Origin: Alphaproteobacteria bacterium
Lineage (GTDB): Bacteria > Pseudomonadota > Alphaproteobacteria > BOG-932 > Roseiterribacteraceae
Length of the DNA: 13,165 nt
Assembly (NCBI GenBank): GCA_903970575.1
Contig: CAJCJC010000336.1
Span: forward strand, 1 to 13,165
Direction: 5' to 3'
A program made the translations under genes and the position numbers. Below, one piece after another: positions 1 through 6,782 of this stretch. The notes under the pieces are model-generated. The model saw only the letters and a list, made by a program, of their open reading frames with translations, made no database searches and was not told the DNA's origin. Every line of letters starts with the position of its first letter. Position 1 is the stretch's first letter.

Positions 1-283
1 CATCGATCAGGGCCAGCGCGCCGCGCGCCTGGATGTCGGCGACAACGCGGGCGAGTTCAACCATTCCCCCTGGTCCGAACTGCTCGAAGAACGCGGATTG
101 CGGCTTGACCAGCGCAACCCTGTCCTCCATCGCCTCCATCAGCAAATCGCAGAATGCGCCGAGGCCCGCCGCGTTGCGCGCCAGACCCCAGTGGTCCAAC
201 AGCTCGATCGACGGATCGACGCCCAGGCAAAGCGGCGATCTCTTTTCAGCCAGCAACCGAAACCGTTCGGGGAAGCGCTTCAT
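1..283 (-). CDS. pyrF: Orotidine 5'-phosphate decarboxylase, type 2 (partial, N-terminal 94 residues)
   Basis: Decarboxylates orotidine 5'-phosphate to UMP, the last step of de novo pyrimidine synthesis, in the cytoplasm. Only the N-terminal part is in the window; the gene continues past base 1. The ATG at 281-283 opens a frame with no stop to the edge. Visible type-2 OMP decarboxylase hallmarks are LCLGVDPSIELL (residues 18-29, D23 at the nucleotide site), FCDLLMEAM (44-52), VKPQSAFFEQFG (59-70, with the conserved Lys 60) and a final ALID at 91-94. In the family this Asp opens the catalytic D-x-K-x-x-D motif, whose remainder lies outside the window. A TTGGAAC just before the ATG is a weak ribosome-binding site. 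It lies 59 bp downstream of radC on the same strand, so co-transcription with map-radC is possible. Family assignment is firm from the sequence pattern; completeness of the gene cannot be judged. Confidence 0.88.
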   Translation of the reverse strand, partial: MKRFPERFRLLAEKRSPLCLGVDPSIELLDHWGLARNAAGLGAFCDLLMEAMEDRVALVKPQSAFFEQFGPGGMVELARVVADIQARGALALID

Positions 284-342
284 GTTCCAATCCAGATGTT
301 TGCATTTCAGTTTAACCGCAAACGCGGATGCGCCAAACTGCT

Positions 343-1032
343 TCAGGGCATCAACCCGAGCGCCCTCAGGCTGGCCGGCTCGCCCCGGCCGATGATGATA
401 TGGTCGTGAATGGTCACGCCCAAAGGCGCCGCGGCGCGGGCGATCTCGCGCGTCATGTCGATATCGGCGCGCGACGGCGTGGGGTCGCCCGAGGGATGGT
501 TATGCACCAGGATCAGCGCCGTCGCGCCCAGATCGAGCGCTCGCTTCACCACCTCGCGCACATAGACCGGCGTATGGTCCACCGTGCCCCGGGCCTGCAC
601 TTCTTCCGCGATCAGCGCGTTCTTGCGGTCGAGGAACAGCAGCCGGAACTGCTCGTTCGCGTCATGCGCCATCGCCGCCCGCAGATACTCCAGCAGCGCC
701 GTCCAGGATGACAGGATTGGTCGGTCCAAAACCCGCTGCCGCCCCATCCGGATCGCCGCCGCCTGCACCAGCTTGATCGCCGCCGCCGCCCCCTCGGAAA
801 GCCCAGCCCCCGCCAGATCACTGGGCGAGGCGGCCATGACCCGCCCGAAATCGCCGAACCGGCGGATCAGCGCCTTGGCCAGCGGCTTGACATCCCGCCT
901 GGGGATGGCGGCGAACAGCAGCAGTTCCAGTAGCTCGTAATCCGGCAGGGCCTCGCCGCCGCCGGCCATGAACCGCGCGCGCAGCCTTTGCCGATGCCCC
1001 GCATGACCGGGGCCGGAGTCATCGTCGCTCAA
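343..1032 (-). CDS. radC: RadC family protein (UPF0758, JAB/MPN domain)
   Basis: A 229-residue RadC-type protein. It has an N-terminal helix-hairpin-helix-like part (about 25-100, with DYELLELLLF and the GAGLSEGAAAAIKL hairpin) and a C-terminal JAB/MPN metalloprotease-fold domain (about 110-228). The JAMM metal motif is intact: HNHPSGDPTPSRAD at 177-190 gives H177, H179 and D190, with E144 as the likely catalytic Glu. The name comes from an old link to DNA repair in E. coli; the actual reaction is not established for the family. The longest frame starts at TTG (1030-1032), 22 bp after the map stop, with no clear ribosome-binding site. The next in-frame Met is residue 22, which would remove family-like N-terminal sequence, so TTG is preferred with moderate certainty. 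The map-radC arrangement points to a short operon. Confidence 0.9.
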   Translation of the reverse strand: MSDDDSGPGHAGHRQRLRARFMAGGGEALPDYELLELLLFAAIPRRDVKPLAKALIRRFGDFGRVMAASPSDLAGAGLSEGAAAAIKLVQAAAIRMGRQRVLDRPILSSWTALLEYLRAAMAHDANEQFRLLFLDRKNALIAEEVQARGTVDHTPVYVREVVKRALDLGATALILVHNHPSGDPTPSRADIDMTREIARAAAPLGVTIHDHIIIGRGEPASLRALGLMP

Positions 1033-1054
1033 CGTCGTGGCGATAAGGGGAAAT

Positions 1055-1885
1055 TCAAACGCCCGCCCCGTAAGGCGGCCTCGTGTATCCCATGGGCGAT
1101 AGGGTGAAGATTTCCACCCCGGTCTCGGTCACGCCGATCGTATGTTCGAACTGGGCCGACAGAGAGCGGTCCCGCGTCACCGCCGTCCACCCGTCGTCCA
1201 GAACCTTCACCTCGTGCCGCCCGGCGTTCACCATGGGCTCCACGGTGAAGATCATGCCCGGCTTCAGGATCAGCCCCTCGCCTCGCCGCCCATAATGCAG
1301 CACCGACGGCGCCTCATGGAACACCTTGCCGGTGCCGTGGCCGCAAAAATCCCGCACCACCGAAAATCGTTGCGCCTCGACGAAGCTTTGGATCGCATGG
1401 CCCACATCGCCCAGCGTGGCGCCTGGCCGCACCATCGCGATCCCGCGCATCATGGCGTCATACGTCACTTCCACCAACTTACGCGCGCGCAGCGGAACGC
1501 GTTCCCCCACCAGATACATGCGGCTGGAATCGCCATGCCACCCATTCACCGTGGGGGTTACGTCGATATTGATGATGTCTCCATCAACCAGCCTGCGGTC
1601 GCTTGGAATGCCATGACATACAACATGGTTGATCGAGATACAGACTGACGCCGGATACCCCTTATACCCAAGCGGCGCCGGGACGCCCCCGCGGTCGCGC
1701 ACGAATTGTTCGCAGAGCCTATCAAGCTCCGCAGTCGTCACTCCAGGCCTAACGAAGGGCGTGATATAATCCAGGTTCTCCGCCGCTAGCCGCCCCGCCT
1801 TGCGCATGGCCGCGAACGCGTCTGGTCCATGGATTGTGACGGATGGATCATGCGCGGGCTCACGCTGCGCGGATTGACGGTTCAT
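1055..1885 (-). CDS. map: Methionine aminopeptidase, type I
   Basis: Removes the initiator Met from nascent proteins; a cytoplasmic, dinuclear metal enzyme. The 276-residue product carries the full type I ligand set. D108 is in NIDVTP, D119 in GDSSR, H183 in CGHGTG, E216 in VEPMV and E247 in FEHTI; H91 in VCHGIPS is the substrate-site His. Length fits the family (E. coli about 264) with about 15 extra N-terminal residues and a short C-terminal tail (GYTRPPYGAGV). No SH3-like or zinc-binding N-terminal extension is present, so it is a class Ia-like form. The ATG at 1883-1885 has only a weak purine stretch upstream. It is the first gene of the map-radC(-pyrF) string; its promoter must lie in the 1886-2242 gap. 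Confidence 0.97.
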   Translation of the reverse strand: MNRQSAQREPAHDPSVTIHGPDAFAAMRKAGRLAAENLDYITPFVRPGVTTAELDRLCEQFVRDRGGVPAPLGYKGYPASVCISINHVVCHGIPSDRRLVDGDIINIDVTPTVNGWHGDSSRMYLVGERVPLRARKLVEVTYDAMMRGIAMVRPGATLGDVGHAIQSFVEAQRFSVVRDFCGHGTGKVFHEAPSVLHYGRRGEGLILKPGMIFTVEPMVNAGRHEVKVLDDGWTAVTRDRSLSAQFEHTIGVTETGVEIFTLSPMGYTRPPYGAGV

Positions 1886-2242
1886 GAGAAAGCTCTAAGG
1901 GGCATTGGCGTTAACATCGGCTAAAGGCGGCGCGGGATCAAGATAGGGGGCGTCACGATTGGCCGAATGCCCTCATGTGGTGCACCGACTTGACAATAAG
2001 TCGATAGAAGATTCGATAAAGTTTGTTATCCCCATGCGGGGACATTGTGCCTCGGATGCTGACGGCGACGTAACAATCACCAACGCCGCTGTCGCCAATA
2101 TCGTGACAGCGTTAACTATTCGTAAGCTATTGGGGCGGCGAGAAGCGGGTAGCGGTGACGCCGAAAACCGCGATCGTCATTGTCGCATCGGAAGGGGTGT
2201 ATTGCGGTTTGAAAACAGGTCCTCTCCTGGTTGGACACGGTA
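1886..2242. other. Intergenic stretch without a supported gene
   Basis: These 357 bases lie between the stop of the glycosyltransferase gene and the start of map, both on the minus strand. They should contain the map promoter and the 3' end of the glycosyltransferase transcript. A plus-strand frame exists (TTG at 1959, or ATG at 2034, to 2246) but lacks a ribosome-binding site and resembles no family. A promoter-like pair on the plus strand, TTGACA at 1990-1995 and GATAAA at 2015-2020, has a 19-bp spacer, which is too long to be convincing. A short GC hairpin CCCC-ATGC-GGGG sits at 2030-2041, and a stronger inverted repeat at 2087-2111 is listed separately. No U-tract terminator was seen. Confidence 0.6.
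2087..2111. repeat. Perfect 7-bp inverted repeat, 11-nt loop
   Basis: CGCTGTC (2087-2093) pairs exactly with GACAGCG (2105-2111) around an 11-nt spacer. Neither strand has a T-run right after it, so it is not a classical intrinsic terminator. It lies about 200 bp upstream of map and about 130 bp downstream of the glycosyltransferase stop. It could be a transcript-end hairpin or an operator; the sequence does not decide. Confidence 0.5.
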
Positions 2243-3928
2243 TTAGCCCGCCGATGTAAGGCGAAGGGCCGTCGTTGCAACGGTTTGCGGCTGACCAGGG
2301 CATAGCTCGGCAAGACCCAACTCGGCCAAAATAGCGTCGCGTGTCGCGGACCAAGGAGTCGCTTTGAACTCGCGCCTGATTTGCGCCTCCCATCGCGCCA
2401 GCCCCGCGCGATCCTCGATCGTTGCCCGGATCACCGCATACGCGTCGTTCAGGTTGTCAGGATCGAACTGCCGCGTCAGATGGCCCCCGGCCTCCGGCAG
2501 CGAGGTTCGGTTCGATGTTATACAGGCTTTCCCAAGCGCCAGACTTTCCGTTACGGGTAACCCCCAACCCTCGAAGAACGACGGAAAAAGCGTAAACAGG
2601 CATCCGCGATACAGTATGTCCAATTCCGCGTCAGTCGGATCTCGGATAACCATTAGCTTGCCGTTTAGACCATTTGTATTGTCGATCTGACGCATCAGAT
2701 CGTCCACCAGCCATCCGACCCGGCCGGCGAAGACCAGGGTCGGGACTTCATCTGCGGGCATTTCCTCGAGCAGCCGTCGCCAGACCCGGAAAAGCAGCAG
2801 GTGATTCTTACGCGCCTCAATCGTCGACACGATCAGGGCATAGCTTCCAGCTTCGGGAAGTTTGGAAGCGGTTTCGGGCAAGGGCTCGACTATCCGGTCC
2901 TGCCGGCCGCCGAAACCGGTTCCGATTGGGATTGGCACGACGGGACCCGGCAGGGTAATTCCACGCTCGATCATGTAAGCCTCGACATCGTTCGCCGTCG
3001 AGCGCGAGATCGCGAACACGATATCGCAAAGCGGGAATACGCTATCGAACCAAGCGCGAAAGATGCGAACCAAGCCCCGGTCGCACCATTCAGGCCGGCG
3101 GATGGGGATTAGATCATAGACAAGAAGGGCGAACTTAAGCCCGCGATTCCGATGTTCCTCAATGCGCTTCGCGTAATCATCATGAGACCAAGGCGAGCCA
3201 AGCACCACCATTATATCGCCGCGTCTCGATCTGACCGTGAAATCGTCAACCGGCTCGAACGTAAATGTGGGCGCAGCGGATTCGGGCAGCGGTTCGGTTA
3301 CGACGACATGTTCCACGAGGGCTGCAACTTCGACGGGCGTGGCCGAGGCCGCGTCGTCTGGAATAGCGATGTCGGGCAAGGGGGTTCGCCTCAGAAACGG
3401 CTTCTTCAAGCGGTAGGTCACACCCCTCCAAATCGTCGCGAAAAACACCGACCACGCCATAAGCGCAGCGCGCTGGGTCTTCAGGAGTTGGATGGCGGGG
3501 GGTTGCAATGCGGGGGGCAGGCGCGCCACTAACCATCGAGCGATCCGCAGCCAGATGTTCACGTGCGGCGTCGGGTCTGGCTCCGGCGCCGAGCTTTCGA
3601 CTATCGCCGGTTCCGGCGTCGGCGGCGAATCGGTCGTCAGAATCGGTTCCGGCGGCTCTGGTGAGGAAGGCGGAAGCGGCGGCTCAATCGGAGCCGGCTT
3701 CGGATTCGTCATGCCATAAAACAGCGTCTCGATCTCCTCCCAAGGGACGATGCGAAAACCTGTGCGCGTATGATCGTGACGAACGAAACTCGCAAAATCA
3801 TTGCTATTTGGTAGGGTACTAACCGCAGAGTAAATTTCGAACGCGAGGCGCTGGATTCCGCTTGGACGCGGGTTTCCACGCGCGTATTCGAATAAATCTT
3901 CGACGTCGATCCAGAGCTTACATGTCAT
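2243..3928 (-). CDS. GT4-type glycosyltransferase with proline-rich insertion
   Basis: Predicted GT-B fold retaining glycosyltransferase (GT4 family) that adds a sugar to a surface polysaccharide on the cytoplasmic face of the membrane; donor and acceptor are unknown. The 561 residues contain: an N-terminal block (1-75) with LWIDVEDLFEYARG and PSGIQRLAFE; a proline-rich linker (76-121, 19 of 46 residues Pro); an amphipathic, Trp/Arg-rich stretch (124-172); a Rossmann-type N domain with VYDLIPI (270-276); and a C domain with STIEARKNH (368-376) and the donor-site motif FEGWGLPVTES (452-462), whose E453 and E461 form the family EX7E. The family is usually nearer 380-450 residues, so the extra length is the 76-225 insertion. 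The start is ATG 3926-3928; no good ribosome-binding site precedes it, and a 48-codon frame upstream overlaps it. It is downstream of the ABC exporter genes on the same strand, which suggests a role in the exported glycan. Confidence 0.9.
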   Translation of the reverse strand: MTCKLWIDVEDLFEYARGNPRPSGIQRLAFEIYSAVSTLPNSNDFASFVRHDHTRTGFRIVPWEEIETLFYGMTNPKPAPIEPPLPPSSPEPPEPILTTDSPPTPEPAIVESSAPEPDPTPHVNIWLRIARWLVARLPPALQPPAIQLLKTQRAALMAWSVFFATIWRGVTYRLKKPFLRRTPLPDIAIPDDAASATPVEVAALVEHVVVTEPLPESAAPTFTFEPVDDFTVRSRRGDIMVVLGSPWSHDDYAKRIEEHRNRGLKFALLVYDLIPIRRPEWCDRGLVRIFRAWFDSVFPLCDIVFAISRSTANDVEAYMIERGITLPGPVVPIPIGTGFGGRQDRIVEPLPETASKLPEAGSYALIVSTIEARKNHLLLFRVWRRLLEEMPADEVPTLVFAGRVGWLVDDLMRQIDNTNGLNGKLMVIRDPTDAELDILYRGCLFTLFPSFFEGWGLPVTESLALGKACITSNRTSLPEAGGHLTRQFDPDNLNDAYAVIRATIEDRAGLARWEAQIRREFKATPWSATRDAILAELGLAELCPGQPQTVATTALRLTSAG

Positions 3929-4064
3929 CGTTCGCCCATGCTTTCATCTGGCAATTGGATAAAAGAAGGTTTGCCCAATCTCGCGCTCCTTGTTTCGTGA
4001 AGCTACTCGCATAAAGCTTCAGGCCGTTCAAATTCTCTGGCTGATTATTCCAGGGGCATTTCAT
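3918..4064 (-). CDS. Candidate small ORF (48 aa) overlapping the glycosyltransferase start
   Basis: Not recognised as any family. The frame runs from ATG (4062-4064) to TAA (3918-3920) and encodes 48 residues beginning MKCPWNNQPENLNG and ending MKAWANDDM. An AAGGG (4070-4074) five bases before the ATG is a reasonable ribosome-binding site. This is better than anything in front of the next gene. Its last 11 bases overlap the glycosyltransferase start in another frame, a layout typical of translational coupling. It has two Cys and three Trp, no signal peptide and no membrane segment. It fills most of the otherwise empty 251-bp gap between ATPase and glycosyltransferase. It could be a real small protein, a leader peptide controlling the downstream gene, or chance. 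Confidence 0.35.
   Translation of the reverse strand: MKCPWNNQPENLNGLKLYASSFTKQGARDWANLLLSNCQMKAWANDDM
3998..4021. repeat. Perfect 7-bp inverted repeat in the ATPase-glycosyltransferase gap
   Basis: TGAAGCT (3998-4004) and AGCTTCA (4015-4021) are exact reverse complements separated by 10 bases. It falls inside the 48-codon small ORF, 70-93 bp upstream of the glycosyltransferase start. As an RNA hairpin it could modulate translation or decay of the glycosyltransferase message. No T-run follows on either strand. Confidence 0.4.
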
Positions 4065-4179
4065 GGCTACCCTTAAGAAAAGACTTACTTCTGAATGACA
4101 CTTAACGCAGAACGGCGACTAATTCACGGAAATAAAAATCGAAACAGGAAAATAATATAGTCTGGATGATCGTCCGCGC

Positions 4180-4926
4180 TTAATCCTGGCCGTGATAGGT
4201 CGCCAGAACCTCGTCAACGTCCCCAATCATAGTAATCCTGCCCTCTCGAAGCAGCGCGGCTTTGTTGCACATCCGGCGTATGACCGTGTCCGAATGTGAC
4301 GCTACCACTAGAATTCTGCTGCTTCCCACCATCCGATCAAGTCTCGCCTCGGCCTTTTCGAAGAATGCGGCATCGCCCGCGGCGATAACCTCATCCATGA
4401 TAAGGATTTCGGGCGTGACCGCCGTGCTGATCGCGAACGCCAAACGCACCATCATTCCGCTGGAATAGGTTCTCATGGGGAGATTCAGGAAATTGCCGAG
4501 TTCGGTAAATTCCTCAATTTCGGGAACCATTTGCCTCGCCTGCTTGATAGGCACACCAAGGAATATGCTGCGCAACAAGATATTTTCATATCCCGTCGCT
4601 TCAGGATCCATTCCCATCGTGAGGTCGGTCAGCGACGATATCGTGCCCTTGATCTCGGCGTGGCCGACCGGCGGCTCATAAACTCGCGACAGAACCCGCA
4701 GTAAGGTGGACTTGCCCGCCCCGTTATGGCCGACCAGCCCAAGGCGATCACCATCCTTTAACATGAGGCTGATATCGCGCAGCGCCACTACGGAAACCCT
4801 GCTGTCGTCATCGGACTGAATGCGTCCGCCGACGGCGCGACGTATCAGTTCCGCCTTCAGCGACCGCTTGCGGGCGTTATAGATGGGGAATTCGACCGTC
4901 ACCCGGTCAAGAACGATCGAAGCCAT
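4180..4926 (-). CDS. Polysaccharide ABC exporter, ATP-binding subunit (KpsT/Wzt type)
   Basis: ATPase that powers export of a lipid-linked polysaccharide (capsule or O-antigen-like) across the inner membrane with the adjacent permease. The 248 residues show Walker A GHNGAGKST (66-74), signature YSSGMMVRL (154-162), Walker B ILIMDE (174-179) and the switch His in ASHS (H211). Features typical of the polysaccharide exporter subfamily are the N-terminal VEFPIYNARKRSLK (11-24), EIKGTISSLTDLTMGMDPEATG (91-112, read in two parts), and the Walker B region continuing VIAAGD. The protein ends at about 248 residues, so it lacks the C-terminal carbohydrate-binding extension of long Wzt proteins and resembles KpsT. 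An upstream in-frame Met (5047-5049) would lie inside the permease gene and add 41 non-family residues; the ATG at 4924-4926, 4 bp after the permease stop, is preferred. Confidence 0.94.
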   Translation of the reverse strand: MASIVLDRVTVEFPIYNARKRSLKAELIRRAVGGRIQSDDDSRVSVVALRDISLMLKDGDRLGLVGHNGAGKSTLLRVLSRVYEPPVGHAEIKGTISSLTDLTMGMDPEATGYENILLRSIFLGVPIKQARQMVPEIEEFTELGNFLNLPMRTYSSGMMVRLAFAISTAVTPEILIMDEVIAAGDAAFFEKAEARLDRMVGSSRILVVASHSDTVIRRMCNKAALLREGRITMIGDVDEVLATYHGQD

Positions 4927-4930
4927 GCGA

Positions 4931-5779
4931 CTATAGCCAATAGATAATGCGAGCGCGGAAGCGCGCGAAGAACAAGACCGAGACCGAGTAGCCGACGACC
5001 GTGACGATGGCCGCGCCTTCCCAAGAAGACACGGGCGGAGCCTGCCCAAGGAGGGGATCGCGCACCAGATCCATGAAACTCTCGACCGGGTTATACCGCA
5101 CCAGCCAGACGAGTCGGCCCGGCAATTGCGGCGGTTGCCACATGACGGGAGTCATAAAGAATACCACCTGGATCAAGCTTGCGATAATCTGGGGCATGTC
5201 GCGGTATCGCGCGCAGAAGGCGCCGAGCAACAATCCAACCCATACCCCGTTCAGAATTATAAAGGCGACCCCAATGGGCGCTAGTAGCAGTACCCAGCTT
5301 GGCGTAAGTCCAAAAAACAAATAAAGTGGCGGCAAAATAATCAGATTATGGAGAAATACTATGCTGTTGCGAACTAGCATTTGGTGAACGAATACACTTC
5401 TCGGAATGGATGCCTGCTTAACATAGGCCTCCGAGTTAATGAACGCGGACCCAGAGTCGGTCACAATACCTGAGATCAGCCCCCAAACTACGAGACTGGT
5501 GCCGAGATATGGGAGGTAAACACGCAAGTCCATTTTAAAAAGATAAGAATAAAGGATGCCAAGCGTTACGATCGTGGTCGCCATCGCGAACGTGATCCAG
5601 AATTGGCCAAGTTGCGATCTCCGATAGCGCTGCCGAATGTCGTTCATTCCAAGCAAAAGCCAAATGCGCCAGTCGTACAAACCCTTGACTAGGTCCTCGA
5701 GGGCAAGCGTTAGGTGGCGGGCCATCGAAGGGGGCTTCGGCGGCTCCGAGCTCGCGATCTCAGGTATCGTTATCGACAT
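4931..5779 (-). CDS. Polysaccharide ABC exporter, permease subunit (ABC-2, KpsM/Wzm type)
   Basis: Inner-membrane channel subunit of the ABC-2 polysaccharide exporter, working as a dimer with the ATPase encoded 4 bp downstream. The 282 residues begin with a cytoplasmic, proline-containing tail (1-35). The subfamily motif RYRRSQLGQFW is at 51-61, followed by about six hydrophobic segments (roughly 62-82, 88-108, 135-157, 162-186, 196-214 and 255-273). The ARYRDMPQIIASLIQVVFFMT segment (190-210) is the usual conserved loop and helix before the last pair. Start ATG is at 5777-5779; the AGGA about 13 bases upstream is far for a ribosome-binding site. It is the first gene of the minus-strand exporter unit and is divergent from the regulator gene at 6086. 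The sequence at about 5160-5600 is visibly more AT-rich than the sox genes, which may reflect hydrophobic codons or transfer. Confidence 0.94.
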   Translation of the reverse strand: MSITIPEIASSEPPKPPSMARHLTLALEDLVKGLYDWRIWLLLGMNDIRQRYRRSQLGQFWITFAMATTIVTLGILYSYLFKMDLRVYLPYLGTSLVVWGLISGIVTDSGSAFINSEAYVKQASIPRSVFVHQMLVRNSIVFLHNLIILPPLYLFFGLTPSWVLLLAPIGVAFIILNGVWVGLLLGAFCARYRDMPQIIASLIQVVFFMTPVMWQPPQLPGRLVWLVRYNPVESFMDLVRDPLLGQAPPVSSWEGAAIVTVVGYSVSVLFFARFRARIIYWL

Positions 5780-5933
5780 CCGGACAGGCCATCCTGCATG
5801 TTAAGGCGATAAGGCCGAGGGTCGCGCAATTAACCCCATGGCGCTCAAATGTTTCCGCCTTCCGGAGCGCCAAGTCGACGCGCGATCGGCGGCCGACCTT
5901 GTGAACACGCTGGTAGTTGCCAGACTAGCTCCA

Positions 5934-5944
5934 GATTTGCAATC
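5934..5944. promoter_or_regulatory. GATT-N3-AATC inverted repeat upstream of regulator gene
   Basis: Perfect 4-bp half-sites GATT (5934-5937) and AATC (5941-5944) around TGC, read as AGATTTGCAATC with the preceding base. The reverse strand of the element in front of soxB (7019-7032) reads AGATTTGTCAATCT, so the two differ mainly by one spacer base and one flanking base. This is a candidate autoregulatory operator for the XRE-cupin protein. The inference rests on two short sites only. Confidence 0.3.
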
Positions 5945-6033
5945 GGCGATTTCCGCCTAGGATCGTTACCCTGGCGCTTTTGTGGCGCGCGTTGCCGCCG
6001 ATGAATCGATACGCCATAGTGGTGGTGGCTTAA

Positions 6034-6045
6034 GGATGTGCATCC
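6034..6045. promoter_or_regulatory. 12-bp palindrome just upstream of regulator start
   Basis: GGATG-TG-CATCC is symmetric except for the central two bases and lies 40-51 bp before the GTG start. The position fits an operator or a promoter-proximal site. No second copy was found in the window. Confidence 0.25.
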
Positions 6046-6085
6046 GCCATCGGCCTGGCGCCGCCCCTATTAGCGACCGCGGATC

Positions 6086-6748
6086 GTGAGTGAAATGACC
6101 AATGAGTTTTTGGACCTAACAAGTCCATCGGAAGCGGCCGACCTGTTGAGGACCGGTTCGGGGGCGCCTGTTCCGGCCAACAGAACGCTGGAGCAATCGA
6201 TCGGGGCGCAGATTCGTCTCTATCGGAAGCTACACAACCACACCGTCGCGGAATTGGCGGGCGCGGCGGGCATATCGACCGGAATGTTGTCGAAAATCGA
6301 GAACGGTCAGATTTCCCCGTCTCTCACCACGCTGCAAATTCTGGCAAAGGCGCTTAACCTGCCGATGACGACCCTGTTCACCGCGTTTGAGGAAAAGCGG
6401 GACTGTTCATTTGTTCCTGGCGGTCATGGCGTGACAATCAATCGTCGAGGCACCAAGGTCGGTCACCGCTATCAGCTTCTCGGCCAGTCCCTGGGTGGAG
6501 AAGTCGTGGTCGAGCCCTATCTCATTACCCTGACGGAAGACGCCGTGCCCTACACGGCCTTTCAGCATCAGGGAGTCGAGTTTATCCATATGCTGACCGG
6601 CGAGGTTGTTTATGCGCATGCCGACCGCACGTATCATTTGAAGCCGGGAGACTCGTTGATGTTCGATTCCGCGTCTCCGCATGGGCCGATTACGCTGGTC
6701 ACCGTCCCTATGACATATTTGTCGATCATCGTGTATCCAAGAACTTAG
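6086..6748 (+). CDS. XRE-family transcriptional regulator with C-terminal cupin domain
   Basis: DNA-binding regulator, probably of the downstream sox genes. The 220 residues contain an XRE/Cro-CI helix-turn-helix (about 39-95: LEQSIGAQIRLYRK, then VAELAGAAGISTGMLSKIENG, then SPSLTTLQILAKAL) and a cupin (about 140-215). In the cupin, FQHQGVEFIHMLTGEV (159-174) supplies H161 and E165 and ASPHGP (196-201) supplies H199, residues that commonly bind a metal or small ligand. The cupin is likely the effector sensor, by family analogy for a methylated amine or related metabolite; the ligand is unknown. Start is ambiguous: GTG 6086 or, three codons on, ATG 6095. Neither has a strong ribosome-binding site, and the purines GTGAGTGAA would sit before the ATG. 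The gene is co-directional with soxB, 367 bp away, so the sox genes probably have their own promoter. Confidence 0.92.
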   Translation: MSEMTNEFLDLTSPSEAADLLRTGSGAPVPANRTLEQSIGAQIRLYRKLHNHTVAELAGAAGISTGMLSKIENGQISPSLTTLQILAKALNLPMTTLFTAFEEKRDCSFVPGGHGVTINRRGTKVGHRYQLLGQSLGGEVVVEPYLITLTEDAVPYTAFQHQGVEFIHMLTGEVVYAHADRTYHLKPGDSLMFDSASPHGPITLVTVPMTYLSIIVYPRT

Positions 6749-6767
6749 CTCCCGCCGAAAGCCGCCA

Positions 6768-6782
6768 GGTCAGACGCTGACC
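6768..6782 (+). terminator. Stem-loop after the regulator gene
   Basis: GGTCAG (6768-6773) and CTGACC (6777-6782) form a perfect 6-bp stem with a 3-nt loop, about 20 bp after the regulator stop codon. Position fits a transcript end, but no T-run follows (the next bases are GACCCCGCGG). It would be at most a weak or factor-assisted terminator, or a 3' stabilising hairpin. Confidence 0.3.

Larger units (their letters stand above)
5780..6085. promoter_or_regulatory. Divergent intergenic region between exporter and regulator
   Basis: These 306 bases separate divergently read genes and must hold two outward promoters. I see no gene in it. Two short symmetric elements stand out: GATT-TGC-AATC at 5934-5944 and GGATG-TG-CATCC at 6034-6045. 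A weak plus-strand promoter candidate is TTGCAA (5937-5942) with TAGGAT (5958-5963), but the 15-bp spacer is short. No convincing promoter for the minus-strand permease was found by eye. Confidence 0.5.

Noticed and set aside
33..711. Overlapping plus-strand frames at the left edge
   Set aside because: They are antisense to pyrF and radC, both of which show clear family motifs on the minus strand.
1959..2246. Plus-strand 95-codon frame in the gap between glycosyltransferase and map
   Set aside because: TTG start without ribosome-binding site, no family resemblance, and it runs through an inverted repeat. The promoter-like pair nearby has a 19-bp spacer and lies downstream of the TTG.
4927..5049. 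N-terminal extension of the ABC ATPase frame
   Set aside because: The additional 41 residues are Ser/Arg-rich out-of-frame permease sequence; the ATG at 4924-4926 gives the family-typical start.
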